From: Clostridia bacterium
GTDB lineage: Bacteria; Bacillota; Clostridia; Oscillospirales; Acutalibacteraceae
Length of the DNA stretch: 41,868 bases
Assembly (NCBI GenBank): GCA_017380575.1
Contig: JAFODS010000003.1
Span: 1-41,868 of the forward strand
Reading direction: 5' to 3'
Of this stretch, positions 33,768 to 41,868 are shown piece after piece; within the stretch, counting starts at the first letter, position 1, and every line of letters starts with the position of its first letter. Made by a program: the position numbers and the translations under genes. The notes beneath the pieces were generated by a model that ran no database searches, was not told the DNA's origin, and saw only the letters and a program-made list of their open reading frames with translations.

Positions 33768-34362
33768 ACTTATCAAAGCTTGGGTTGAAGGCGTAGAAGT
33801 TTTTGCAGTCCATTTTATCGGTAGCAAGTCGTAAACCTTCACCGAAACGCTGGAAGTGAACGATTTCTCTTTCACGAAGGAATTTAATCGGTTCACGCAC
33901 GTCGGGATCGTCAACAAGGCGAAGAATATTGTCGTAAGTAACTCTTGCCTTCTGTTCAGCCGCCATATCCTCTGTGAGGTCAGCAATAAGATCGCCCTTC
34001 GATTGCATACCTGCAGCACTCCACGGGAAACCGCTTGCCGCTGTCGGATAAACTCCTGTTGTATGGTCAACAAAGTAGGTGTCAAAACCGCTTCGTTTAA
34101 TTTCGTCGGGAGTAAGATTTCTTGTCAGCTGGTAAACGATAGCACCGATCATTTCAAGGTGACCGAGCTCCTCGGTTCCTATATCTGTAAGAAGACCTTT
34201 GAGTTCAGGGAACGGCATTGAATAACGCTGACTCAGGTAACGGAGTGATGCACCCAACTCACCGTCAGGACCGCCGTATTGTGAAATTATGATCTGTGCA
34301 TATTTAGGATTAGGATTTGTAATTTTTACGGGATATTGCAGCTTTTTCTCATAGACAAACAT
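33766..34362 (-). CDS. cotJC: Spore coat protein CotJC, manganese-catalase type
   Basis: The 198-residue protein is a ferritin-like four-helix protein of the Mn-catalase family. Metal ligands are visible in ELKGLLTDIGTEELGHLEM (E and H) and near the C-terminus in REREIVHFQRFGEG, with further Glu in DMAAEQKARVTYDNI. It is the third gene of cotJABC, part of the spore coat in Bacillus and Clostridium. ATG at 34362 follows GGAGG; its first base is shared with the TGA of cotJB (TGATG overlap). Confidence 0.93.
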   Translation of the reverse strand: MFVYEKKLQYPVKITNPNPKYAQIIISQYGGPDGELGASLRYLSQRYSMPFPELKGLLTDIGTEELGHLEMIGAIVYQLTRNLTPDEIKRSGFDTYFVDHTTGVYPTAASGFPWSAAGMQSKGDLIADLTEDMAAEQKARVTYDNILRLVDDPDVREPIKFLREREIVHFQRFGEGLRLATDKMDCKNFYAFNPSFDK

Positions 34363-34607
34363 CAGCAACTACCTCCTATGTCCCACGGCCACGGATTTTT
34401 CAGCCAAGAAGCTCCGGGATCGGAATTTCCGTAAAGCGGGCCAAACTGTTCTTCGTATTCACAAACGAGCTTTTCGTTCATTTCTTCGTATTTTTTATAA
34501 AGTGAAAGTGCTGCAAGATCGTCGGGATGAGTATCCATATAAAGATGCAATTCCCACATTGCAAACTGCACGGCATCAAGCCGCTGAAGAATAATTCCTC
34601 TTGTCAT
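34362..34607 (-). CDS. cotJB: Spore coat protein CotJB
   Basis: The 81-residue protein has the CotJB pattern: an LQRLDAVQFAMWELHLYMDTHP helix pair and a C-terminal YGNSDPGASWLKNPWPWD motif. It works with CotJA and CotJC, which need each other for coat assembly. It overlaps cotJA by ATGA and cotJC by TGATG, so the three are tightly coupled. Confidence 0.93.
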   Translation of the reverse strand: MTRGIILQRLDAVQFAMWELHLYMDTHPDDLAALSLYKKYEEMNEKLVCEYEEQFGPLYGNSDPGASWLKNPWPWDIGGSC

Positions 34608-34837
34608 CTGTTACCACTTCCGAGAAACGGCTTGCTCAGAACAGGGAAAAGTGTTCCGCAGCGAAGAGCCGTCATTTCGTCAAAGGTGGTAAAATCTGTC
34701 TGAAAAGGAACGTATAACATTGTGACTTGCGGATTTTCGGGAAGTTCCGTCATTCGGCAGCCACAATCATCAGCAAAACGAGGTCTGTTGTAACCCGTCG
34801 GCTTGACGTGATGATGAATATACTGTGGATTATTCAA
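34604..34837 (-). CDS. cotJA: Spore coat protein CotJA
   Basis: The 77-residue protein has the CotJA features VTMLYVPFQ, FDEMTALRCGTLFPVLSKPFLG. The start is a TTG (MNNPQY) with AAAGGAG about 9 bp upstream. It is the first gene of the operon. In Bacillus the operon is read by the mother-cell factor SigE; I could not identify a convincing SigE promoter upstream. Presence of the complete operon suggests a spore-former or a recent descendant of one. Confidence 0.88.
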   Translation of the reverse strand: MNNPQYIHHHVKPTGYNRPRFADDCGCRMTELPENPQVTMLYVPFQTDFTTFDEMTALRCGTLFPVLSKPFLGSGNR

Positions 34838-34959
34838 CTTGATTAGCTCCTTTTATTTACTCGGCATATGTGTGCCTATTACATTCTATGTTCAAAAATC
34901 CCACACGCCACAGTAAAATTCGGGGTTTGTCGGGTCTTTGAATTTTGCAGAATCCGATA

Positions 34960-35084
34960 CCTCCATCTGATGAGGGAGGTGGATTTTGCGAAGCAAAAGA
35001 CGGAGGGAGAGATATTACAAATCTTGACTACCCCTCAGTCTTGCCTACGGCAAGCCAGCTCCCCTGACAAGTGGAGCTACGCCC
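34960..35084 (+). repeat. Palindromic interspersed element, copy 1
   Basis: Left module ctccatctgatgagggagg...ttgcgaagcaa...gagggaga; right module in reverse sense, cccctcagtc-ttgcctacggcaa-gccagctcccctgacaagtggag (split here for reading). Each module holds a small stem, and the two modules can pair with each other. No open frame. Confidence 0.75.
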
Positions 35085-35319
35085 TTTTTTAGCTTAAAAA
35101 AAGAAGAACTCCACAACCCCGAATTTGTTGGTTTGGTGAGGGTGGGAGGAGGGGCGGTTTTGCCAAATTTTGTTAAAATAAAGGTGAATTGTGGTGTTGT
35201 GGTGGGCTATAAAAACTGCGGTTATGTATAAATATATAGAAAAGGTTTTGGGAAAAGCTATAAATTTGAAAGAAATACTGAAAATTATTTAAAAAATCAA
35301 AAATTAACAACAAAAGCTC

Positions 35320-35348
35320 TTGAAATATTGTGATTGTTATGCTATTAT
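35320..35348 (+). promoter_or_regulatory. Putative promoter of the giant surface protein gene
   Basis: TTGAAA (35320-35325), 17 bp, TATTAT (35343-35348). The only gene downstream on this strand starts at 36229, so the leader would be about 870 nt. Confidence 0.5.
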
Positions 35349-35643
35349 GGCAATAAGTATAGGTGTAACTATAGGGTAATGGTGCAAGTCCGAAAGGAAC
35401 GCTTATGCGAAGGGTTTTGCAAGAAAAAAGAAAGATTTTCTGTGCGTAGTAAAACCAACAAAGAACCTTCGTTTCTGCAAGGTTATGTCCCTGACAGGGG
35501 AAAAGAAACAGGCAAGTTGTTTCCGAAAAATCACAATGTATCCCTCCAACACTCCGTGGTCCCCCTCCCTTTAGGGTAAGGTAGGCATTGTGGTTAAAAA
35601 ACGCAACAAAAACGGCGGCAGCAAGCCACCGCCCTACGAGCGG

Positions 35644-35664
35644 TTTCGGAACATCGTTCCGAAA
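35644..35664. repeat. Perfect 9-bp hairpin
   Basis: tttcggaac-atc-gttccgaaa; one of several small palindromes in the repeat cluster. Confidence 0.8.
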
Positions 35665-35727
35665 TCGGCTTGATTTGTCGGACGCGCAATGCACACCCCC
35701 ATGAACCCGGTTCAATCAACGGTGTAG

Positions 35728-35749
35728 GGGACGACGTCCTCGACGTCCC
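35728..35749. repeat. Small palindrome with double GACGTC
   Basis: gggacg/cgtccc arms around acgtcctcga; followed at 35774-35788 by gaagata-a-tatcttc. Confidence 0.7.
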
Positions 35750-35819
35750 GTTAAAAATGCACAAGATTAACGGGAAGATAATATCTTCTCCTACGGACAC
35801 GCCTGAATCTGTTTAGTGG

Positions 35820-35841
35820 GGCACGACGTTTACGACGTGCC
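35820..35841. repeat. Imperfect 10-bp hairpin
   Basis: ggcacgacgt-tt-acgacgtgcc, with one mismatch. A related hairpin, ggtgtg-tcgcaag-cacacc, follows near 35862-35880. Confidence 0.75.
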
Positions 35842-35956
35842 GATATCCTTCAGAATTAACGGTGTGTCGCAAGCACACCCTACAAAAGGATTTAAAAAAC
35901 AGGTGAATCCGGGTTTGTTGAGATGTTTGGCTTGCGTTTTTGATTGAATTGTGCGA

Positions 35957-36094
35957 ACCTCCACTTGTCAGGGGAGGTGGGTTTTGCGAAAGCAAAACTC
36001 GGAGGGGTAGTTTGGTAGGGTGTAATAACAAAACCGGTTTTCTCTCCCTCAGTCTCGCTGACGCTCGAAGCTCCCTCATCAGAGGGCGCTACGC
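35957..36094 (-). repeat. Palindromic interspersed element, copy 2 (opposite orientation)
   Basis: Left side ctccacttgtcaggggagg...ttgcgaaagcaa...ggaggggtag corresponds to the reverse complement of the right module of copy 1. Its right side (ctctccctcagtc...ctccctcatcagaggg) corresponds to the reverse complement of copy 1's left module. Both copies end in gctacgc on the plus strand. Confidence 0.75.
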
Positions 36095-36228
36095 ACAAAT
36101 CAATCTCGGCAAATAATGATTAAACACAGGCGAATCCGAGTTTCCGTCCCGAAAACAACCGCGCACTGTTCGGGTTTGCACCATTACCCCGCAAATTCTA
36201 TACAAAAATTTTTAACGAGGTGGTAAAA

Positions 36229-39200
36229 ATGAAGTCAATCAAACGCTTTGCAAAGAGCTCATTGAGCATTGTCCTTTGCCTTGCTATGGTTATGACTACG
36301 ATGATCTTCTTCGACATCGGTATCACGAAACCCGAGGCTAAGGTGACGAACACAGCAACAACGCTCCAGGATGTGCTGTTCTATGTACCCGAGGCAATCT
36401 ACTTACGCCCCGTAAGTAATTCATGGGGTACTTCGACCAAGTCGAAATTCCATTTCTTTGTTGAAAACAAGGTGTTGGATGGCAGCGGCAATCTGATGTC
36501 TCAGCCGGAGGCTCAGTCTGCCGTAACAACGGGCAACGGTAAGGTTTACTTTAAATACGCTAACGGTACATATAAAAATCTTGAAATCCGTTGGCTTTCA
36601 ACTGATCTTCTGTCAGTTTATAATGACGGCGGCGCCCTTCTTTTCGGCAATTCGGGCGGTGACTGCACACAGCCGGGCGGTGTGTGGAAAGAAATCAGCC
36701 GTGATATGGAAAGCCCGACTTTGGCTTCAGGGCAGAGTTGTGTCCTTGAATGGAAACTTACTTATCACGACAATGTAGACGATCTTGACAAATCCGTTGT
36801 CGCATATTCTTATGTCTATCAGCCGTATGTAGTTCCTGTTGCTACTGGTACGCTTGCTTTCAACCAGCATGGCGGAGGAGACAAAGACAACAGAATAGGA
36901 CAGATTGCATGGATAACAGGTTTCCATAAGTTTGCCCGTACAGGTCCTGTTTCGGGCGAATACGATGACTATCGCCATTCCAGATACGGTGCTTCAGGTG
37001 CAACTGGTCAGAAGGGCTTTTTACCTTTCCTTACCCCGGGTAATCTTGACGGTATCAACGGCAGCGGCGCAACGGGTTCGTATTTTGCTACAAAGGACAG
37101 CGGAGGAGGAACTCCTCTTAATGCATATTTCGCATCAACCAATACATCCTATGACTTCTTCTATGCTTCGCAGCACGGTTATAACAACCAGCAAGCATAT
37201 GACTGGCACGTTGAGCCGGACGCAGCCGATATGTCAACAAATCAAAACGATCACTCCGCTTTGAATCAGAAGGCGCATCAGTATTCAGGTATTGAACGTG
37301 ACCCCGGTGGTACAAATGATACTAGTGTATGGAAGTCAAGAGTTAACAGTTCTGTAGGTGAAATTTATATAGATACAAGTCGATACACAAACCTTAGTCA
37401 GGTTCCGAATCTTGGTGTCGGTATGATGATTACCCACGGTGATGGTTCAAAAGATGGTGCTTGGTATGTTGCCGATTTCACGGACTGGACGCAGAAGGAT
37501 ATCAACGGTAATGTCAACCTTGACTTGCTCGGCGGTTCTCAAGACACAAACTACAGCTCTGAAATGTCAAAAGCCTGGGACGATAAGGGCCCTGTAATCG
37601 CCGGCTACGGTTCTATGGACAAACGAAGTACAGAAGCAAAAAACTGTGAGGTTAAATATGCTGGCGTATGGAACAGAGCTGTGATTTCAGCCGATCAGAC
37701 ATCATCAACGCAGATGTATAAGATCAAGTCGGCAGCCTACTCAAATCGTGATAAAGATGGTGCTCTTGCTTGTTCAATTATGAATATGCAGGCTCAGCAG
37801 TACAATAAGAAAAACCTCCGTACTGCAGTTTATAATGCAACAAGAGAGTTTGCAAGACTCGGTGTATCTGACAATAGCTATAACAGCCATTATTATTATA
37901 AAGACGGGGATGAAAAGCCTGACGGAACAACAGTCAGTGGAAGCAAGTACACAGCGTTTATCAATGCTTATAAAGCAGCATACTCATCATTGATTTATGT
38001 TAATATGGCTCCCTCAAAGAATCCTGATACACTTGCAAATGAACTTAATACTGCACTTGCTAACCTTAAGGCTGACGTGGGCGGTACAGGCACCACATGT
38101 CACAAAACAGGTACAGCAGTACAGTACAATGTCGGCATTATCAAAAACACAAACGACACAGAAAACGGATACAGAATCGTTAAAATCGCAGAGGCAAAAG
38201 TAGGAAATAAAGAGACGCTGAAGACAACCTATAATTATGGTGATCAGATTAAATTCGAAGATGAAAAATTCGAAGGCTACTCCTACCTCGGATTTGTTAA
38301 TCTCGGAGACACAACTATTGGTGTTGAATCAATGGTACAGGAACGACTGTTGGCGGCACTACCGTCATTCAGTGATTCGGACGCACAATACGCACACGGA
38401 ATTGTTACTGACCCGAACACTTGTCAGACAACAATCACAAAAGATACTAATAATGTAACAGAATCCTCAAAAAGAGCTGAATTCAAAATGGTCGAAGGCA
38501 CAGCGACATTCAAGACCGCGTTGAATTCAAACATATCTCTCGTGTATTTCTATGAAATTACACATACCGATGTTCTTCTTGGCAATGAGTTCGACTTTGA
38601 CAGTTATTATTGGACGAGGCCTAACGCGGGAAGTCTTGAGGTAGACCACCTTGCAAATTCTGTTATCTTTACTGCAGGTAGCGGTGCTGACAACTACACG
38701 CAAACATATGCTCCGGGCGGATCACAGCCGGGTTATCTTGAACTTATTCCGGGCAGAACATATAAGCTTTCATTTGATTATGAAAATCTTTCCGGTTCGA
38801 AAGCTCCGATAAGAGTTATGTCCTTTGATTACCCGATTGTTCCTTCTACAAAATGGACAACTGCCAGGGATCATTACCATATTGCGGAAGCTAATGGCTC
38901 AGGTACATATACCGATACATTTGTTATGACCGAGGGATGTGAATATTTTACCCTTCGTCTTGGTATTGCTGACTACAAAGATGTTGCAGCAGCGAATAAA
39001 AAAGTCAAATTCTCAAACATCAGAATCTATGACGTTACTGATCTCAGTGAAAAAAAGGAAGAAAGAGACACAGCTCTTCCGACCCCGCCAGTTATAACTG
39101 CGGCTCAGGGAGCTTCAATCGCCTCCTTGGCTCCAATGACAAAGGACGGATATCAGTTTGTAGGCTGGTCAACAGATAAGTTGGATAACGGTAACGGCGA

Positions 39201-41868
39201 TGCAAATGCAAAGGTTATATTGCCTTTCACAGTTCCTTCATCAGGCGAAAACGAAATACTTTATCCGATATGGCGTGCTACCGATGTACTTTTCGGTAAT
39301 GAACTTGATTTTGACGGCTATGTTTGGGAAGCTAGAGAAGACGGTTCGTCGTTAGATGTAAACTATACTTCCAATACACTTGTTTTAAAAGCTGGAAGTA
39401 ATGATAGTTATACAGCACTTTATGAAAACACGTCTGACCAGAAGGGTGTTATGACTCTCGTTCCGGGCAGAGTTTATGAATTCTCATGTAAAGCTGAAAA
39501 TCTTTCTTCGATGTCGGTTACTGCCAGCATGCATCTGTTTACATTTGATAATGAAGAATTGCTGGGAGGGGTCGTTGAACACAATAAAGACTTTACTTCC
39601 ACTGAGGTGCCTATCAATGGAAATGATTCTTTAATGTTGAAGGGCTCGTTTAAAATTCCCGAAGGAAGACAGTTTGCCACAATTCGTGTCGGAACGATAA
39701 CACAGGGGGCAAAAATCAGATTCTCTGAAATCTATATCCGTGATGTTTCAACGTTTGTTGCGCCACACCATGATTTGGATAGTAGCATCACAAGACCTGA
39801 TCAGATATATAAGAGTGCATCTGAAAGCGGTATCGTTAACGATTTCCCGACCATAAAAAGAGACGGTTACGATTTCATCGGTTGGTATGATAAAAACGAT
39901 CCGGACACTATTATAAAAGAAGTAACGCTGGAAGAAGAGAACATTCAGTTGTTCCCGAAGTGGGGCGATGCTTACAGCTACACAATTAAGTTTGAAGCTA
40001 ACGGCGGTACAGGTTCAATGGCAGATATGCCAATGGAATATGATAAGCCCAAGAAACTTAATAAAAACACATTTACAAAAACCAGTTGGGCATTCAGAGG
40101 ATGGAATACGAAAGCTGACGGTACCGGTCAGGCATATGTTGATGAAGATGAGATTAATATTGCTCCGGAAAATAATGGTGGAGAGGTAAAACTCTATGCA
40201 CAGTGGAGCCTGAATGAGGTTGTTTTCGGCAATCTGTTTGACTTTGATGAGTTTACCTGGAGAAGATTCAGCTATTCTACAGGTATCGCTGACTACACAA
40301 ATAATACCGTAAAGTTGGTTTCGGAAGGGGATTATGCCGACGGAGAGATTAACGGCAGAACCGATGCATACTCCAATGATTATAATACTGAATATCAGAA
40401 TGGTGTTATGACTCTTATTCCGGGCAGAACCTATGAATTCTCTTGTACGGTTGAAAATCTTTCTGCAAAAAAGGCTAATGCAAGCTTATATTTCTTTACG
40501 TTTACAACTGAAGGTTTGACAGATGAAATTACAGAGGATGGTTACAATAAAGATTTTATTTCCGTTGAGGAAGATATCAATGCAAATAGTTCGGGAGAGG
40601 TGAAAGGTTCGTTTAAAATCCCTGAAGGAAGATCTTTTGCTACAATCCGAGTTGGTACACATACACCGGAAGCAACGGTAGTATTTTCTGAAATCTGCGT
40701 ACGTGATATTACAGATTTCACGAAAGATCTGAATCCGGATAGTTCTGTTACAAAGGCTAACCCGCTTTCAAAATATGATGAATTAAGCGGATTGGTAACC
40801 GATTTCCCGCAACTTGAGAGAAATTATTACACCTTCGCAGGTTGGGGAACCGATATGAAGGAAGACGGTAACGGTACAAATAAGGTAGAACAGTGGGAGT
40901 TCAAACCCGAGGACATCGGAAACAAGCATCTTTATCCGATCTGGGTGCCTAATGTAGTTGTTGTACGTATGCACTTGGGTGCTTTTGATGTTGATCAGGA
41001 ATTCTTGTATGGAGAAGAGCAGGCTCTTGAAAAAGCACAGGATACCTCGAGCCGTACAGTTGATTTCTATGACGGTGACACTTTAAGAAAAACTGATTTT
41101 ATCGGAACAAAGTTTGATTTCTGGAGCGAATCTGCAAGTAACATAGAAAAACTTTACAGCGATGCTCAGCTCGTAACTAATCCCGGCGGAGCCGATCGTT
41201 ACAAAACAGCAAGCGAAAAAATATATGATCTTTATGCAATCTGGGCTGTTGCAGAGAACAGTGATATAACTGCACCGTTCATTGAAAAGGAAAATGCTTC
41301 CGGAGAGTACGTTCTCAAAGGATGGGCAGAAACAAACGGCAGCACAACAGTTAAATACAAAGTTAATGATAAGTTTGTTCCTGAAGACAATATGAGTCTC
41401 TACGCAGTATGGCATAAGCTTGAGGATACGGACAATAAGGTTGCCGATTTCGTAAAGGATTACAAGGGCGAACAGGAAGTTGTATCGGGTATTGTAATCG
41501 GAGCAGACGGAGTAGCTAAAGCTGAGAAAATTGTTGAAGTTTTAGGAGTATACGATACAAAAGATTTTGATAATGCAAAATCAGAGTATGATGCAGCGAA
41601 GAATGCATATGAGAGCAATAAGAATGCAGCAACAAACAACGCGCTTCTTGGTGCTATCGGAAATGTAGAATCAAGTGCTGCTAAAGTACCTTCATCAAAT
41701 GGCTCAGAAACAAAGTACCTTGACAATTTTGAAATTAAGTATGCAGAAGGTGTTGAAGGAGCAGTTCCGGCAGGAAAATATTCAGTTGCAGATATGAACC
41801 TTAACCACTACACAAAAGAGGAACTTGATAAGGTTAGCACTGAGTGGGGAACAGCACGAACCTATACA
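36229..41868 (+). CDS. Giant secreted repeat protein with Flg_new/InlB-B-like domains (3' partial)
   Basis: The frame is open from ATG 36229 to the window end (1880 codons, no stop). It has a signal peptide (MKSIKRFAKSSLSIVLCLAM..., about 30-35 residues) and ACGAGGTGG 4-6 bp before the ATG. The first 700 residues are a Gly/Asn/Tyr-rich region with no family that I recognise. From residue about 781 three long modules follow (near 781, 1019 and 1329), each starting F-G-N-x-F/L-D-F-D and containing LIPGRTY.(F/L)S...ENLS and an F..IRIYDVT/IYIRDVS strand. They end in Listeria-Bacteroides (Flg_new) type units such as YDFIGWYDK, FEANGGTGS...FRGWNTKADGTG and LYAQWS. More GW-type units occur to about 1730, then a coiled, Ala/Asn/Lys-rich part. 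It is likely a surface adhesin or matrix protein; the anchor would lie beyond the window. Confidence 0.88.
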   Translation, partial: MKSIKRFAKSSLSIVLCLAMVMTTMIFFDIGITKPEAKVTNTATTLQDVLFYVPEAIYLRPVSNSWGTSTKSKFHFFVENKVLDGSGNLMSQPEAQSAVTTGNGKVYFKYANGTYKNLEIRWLSTDLLSVYNDGGALLFGNSGGDCTQPGGVWKEISRDMESPTLASGQSCVLEWKLTYHDNVDDLDKSVVAYSYVYQPYVVPVATGTLAFNQHGGGDKDNRIGQIAWITGFHKFARTGPVSGEYDDYRHSRYGASGATGQKGFLPFLTPGNLDGINGSGATGSYFATKDSGGGTPLNAYFASTNTSYDFFYASQHGYNNQQAYDWHVEPDAADMSTNQNDHSALNQKAHQYSGIERDPGGTNDTSVWKSRVNSSVGEIYIDTSRYTNLSQVPNLGVGMMITHGDGSKDGAWYVADFTDWTQKDINGNVNLDLLGGSQDTNYSSEMSKAWDDKGPVIAGYGSMDKRSTEAKNCEVKYAGVWNRAVISADQTSSTQMYKIKSAAYSNRDKDGALACSIMNMQAQQYNKKNLRTAVYNATREFARLGVSDNSYNSHYYYKDGDEKPDGTTVSGSKYTAFINAYKAAYSSLIYVNMAPSKNPDTLANELNTALANLKADVGGTGTTCHKTGTAVQYNVGIIKNTNDTENGYRIVKIAEAKVGNKETLKTTYNYGDQIKFEDEKFEGYSYLGFVNLGDTTIGVESMVQERLLAALPSFSDSDAQYAHGIVTDPNTCQTTITKDTNNVTESSKRAEFKMVEGTATFKTALNSNISLVYFYEITHTDVLLGNEFDFDSYYWTRPNAGSLEVDHLANSVIFTAGSGADNYTQTYAPGGSQPGYLELIPGRTYKLSFDYENLSGSKAPIRVMSFDYPIVPSTKWTTARDHYHIAEANGSGTYTDTFVMTEGCEYFTLRLGIADYKDVAAANKKVKFSNIRIYDVTDLSEKKEERDTALPTPPVITAAQGASIASLAPMTKDGYQFVGWSTDKLDNGNGDANAKVILPFTVPSSGENEILYPIWRATDVLFGNELDFDGYVWEAREDGSSLDVNYTSNTLVLKAGSNDSYTALYENTSDQKGVMTLVPGRVYEFSCKAENLSSMSVTASMHLFTFDNEELLGGVVEHNKDFTSTEVPINGNDSLMLKGSFKIPEGRQFATIRVGTITQGAKIRFSEIYIRDVSTFVAPHHDLDSSITRPDQIYKSASESGIVNDFPTIKRDGYDFIGWYDKNDPDTIIKEVTLEEENIQLFPKWGDAYSYTIKFEANGGTGSMADMPMEYDKPKKLNKNTFTKTSWAFRGWNTKADGTGQAYVDEDEINIAPENNGGEVKLYAQWSLNEVVFGNLFDFDEFTWRRFSYSTGIADYTNNTVKLVSEGDYADGEINGRTDAYSNDYNTEYQNGVMTLIPGRTYEFSCTVENLSAKKANASLYFFTFTTEGLTDEITEDGYNKDFISVEEDINANSSGEVKGSFKIPEGRSFATIRVGTHTPEATVVFSEICVRDITDFTKDLNPDSSVTKANPLSKYDELSGLVTDFPQLERNYYTFAGWGTDMKEDGNGTNKVEQWEFKPEDIGNKHLYPIWVPNVVVVRMHLGAFDVDQEFLYGEEQALEKAQDTSSRTVDFYDGDTLRKTDFIGTKFDFWSESASNIEKLYSDAQLVTNPGGADRYKTASEKIYDLYAIWAVAENSDITAPFIEKENASGEYVLKGWAETNGSTTVKYKVNDKFVPEDNMSLYAVWHKLEDTDNKVADFVKDYKGEQEVVSGIVIGADGVAKAEKIVEVLGVYDTKDFDNAKSEYDAAKNAYESNKNAATNNALLGAIGNVESSAAKVPSSNGSETKYLDNFEIKYAEGVEGAVPAGKYSVADMNLNHYTKEELDKVSTEWGTARTYT
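38569..40950 (+). repeat. Three homologous modules inside the giant protein
   Basis: Module starts are near 38569, 39283 and 40213, giving lengths of about 714, 930 and 740 bp. Modules 2 and 3 are the closest pair (both have GVMTL.PGR.YEFSC..ENLS and KGSFKIPEGR.FATIRVGT). Module 2 contains an extra Flg_new unit, which explains its length. DNA identity is low enough that the copies are old. Confidence 0.8.

Larger units (their letters stand above)
35374..36189 (+). other. Long leader bounded by complementary 21-nt arms
   Basis: Arm 35374-35394 (begins gggtaatggtgcaa) and arm 36169-36189 (ends ttgcaccattaccc) are complementary at 19 of 21 positions. The first lies about 20 nt after the predicted transcription start and the second about 25 nt before the ribosome site (ACGAGGTGG) of the giant gene. 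The arms may be a long-range stem of the leader or the ends of an inserted element. Confidence 0.6.
34838..36228. other. 1.39-kb non-coding stretch rich in palindromic repeats
   Basis: No supported gene lies here; the open frames that cross it run through repeats and lack ribosome sites. It contains two opposite-facing copies of an approximately 130-bp repeat (34960-35084 and 35957-36094), a promoter (35320), two complementary arms (35374 and 36169) and a row of small hairpins between 35610 and 35880. It lies between cotJABC and the giant surface protein gene. Confidence 0.75.

Noticed and set aside
35371-35400. Group II intron 5' segment, because of ggtgcaagtccg
   Set aside because: No reverse transcriptase gene and no domain V-like hairpin were found downstream; the match is too short.
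35173-35715. 180-aa minus-strand open frame in the repeat cluster
   Set aside because: It crosses several palindromes, has no ribosome site and its composition (Phe/Tyr/Ser/His-rich) is unlike its neighbours.
35813-36098. Two minus-strand open frames over the second repeat copy
   Set aside because: They read through the palindromic element in two frames with no ribosome site; the repeat explains them.

Overview
The window looks like a chromosome segment from a gut-type Clostridia (Firmicutes), most likely an Oscillospirales/Ruminococcus relative. The reasons are Gram-positive style AGGAGG ribosome sites, TTGACA/TATAAT promoters, a CpsB/CpsCD phosphoregulatory pair, cotJABC spore-coat genes, a dockerin-bearing lysozyme, a tandem glycine riboswitch and frequent short palindromic interspersed repeats. 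This placement is inference; no rRNA or marker tree is available. I saw no tRNA, rRNA, CRISPR array, transposase or phage gene.

Region 1 (1-13.6 kb) is a surface polysaccharide locus. A secreted beta-helix protein (232-1857) and a small hypothetical gene (1908-2222, minus) precede an operon running from a promoter at 2322. It encodes a membrane nucleotide-sugar 4,6-dehydratase, a PglC-type phosphoglycosyl transferase, a PglA/EpsD-type GT4, an EpsG-like polymerase, a polysaccharide pyruvyl transferase, a second GT4, a membrane-anchored GH88/GH105-like hydrolase and a CpsB-type PHP phosphatase. A perfect consensus promoter then drives a fused CpsC-CpsD tyrosine kinase with a tyrosine-glycine tail. 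Between the first two enzymes lies a 272-bp structured element with 23-bp terminal inverted repeats. No flippase is present.

Region 2 (13.6-22.7 kb) holds tcdA, a GH25 lysozyme with a dockerin, a TRIC-type channel, a QueC-like PP-loop protein paired with a 583-aa membrane protein, a CPBP protease, tadA and a membrane-anchored transglutaminase-like protein.

Region 3 (22.7-27.3 kb) is a compact candidate catabolic unit: a duplicated class II aldolase and a HemL-like class III aminotransferase on the minus strand, divergent from an FGGY carbohydrate kinase.

Region 4 (27.3-34.8 kb) holds a membrane GDPD, a DivIVA-like coiled-coil protein, MscL with a zinc-ribbon tail, an AI-2E family transporter, a split chromate transporter pair, a tandem glycine riboswitch controlling an AGCS symporter, and cotJABC.

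Region 5 (34.8-41.9 kb) is a 1.39-kb non-coding stretch packed with palindromic repeats, then a giant secreted repeat protein that is still open at the window end (at least 1880 residues). A promoter and two complementary 21-nt arms suggest that the repeat cluster sits inside the long leader of this giant gene.
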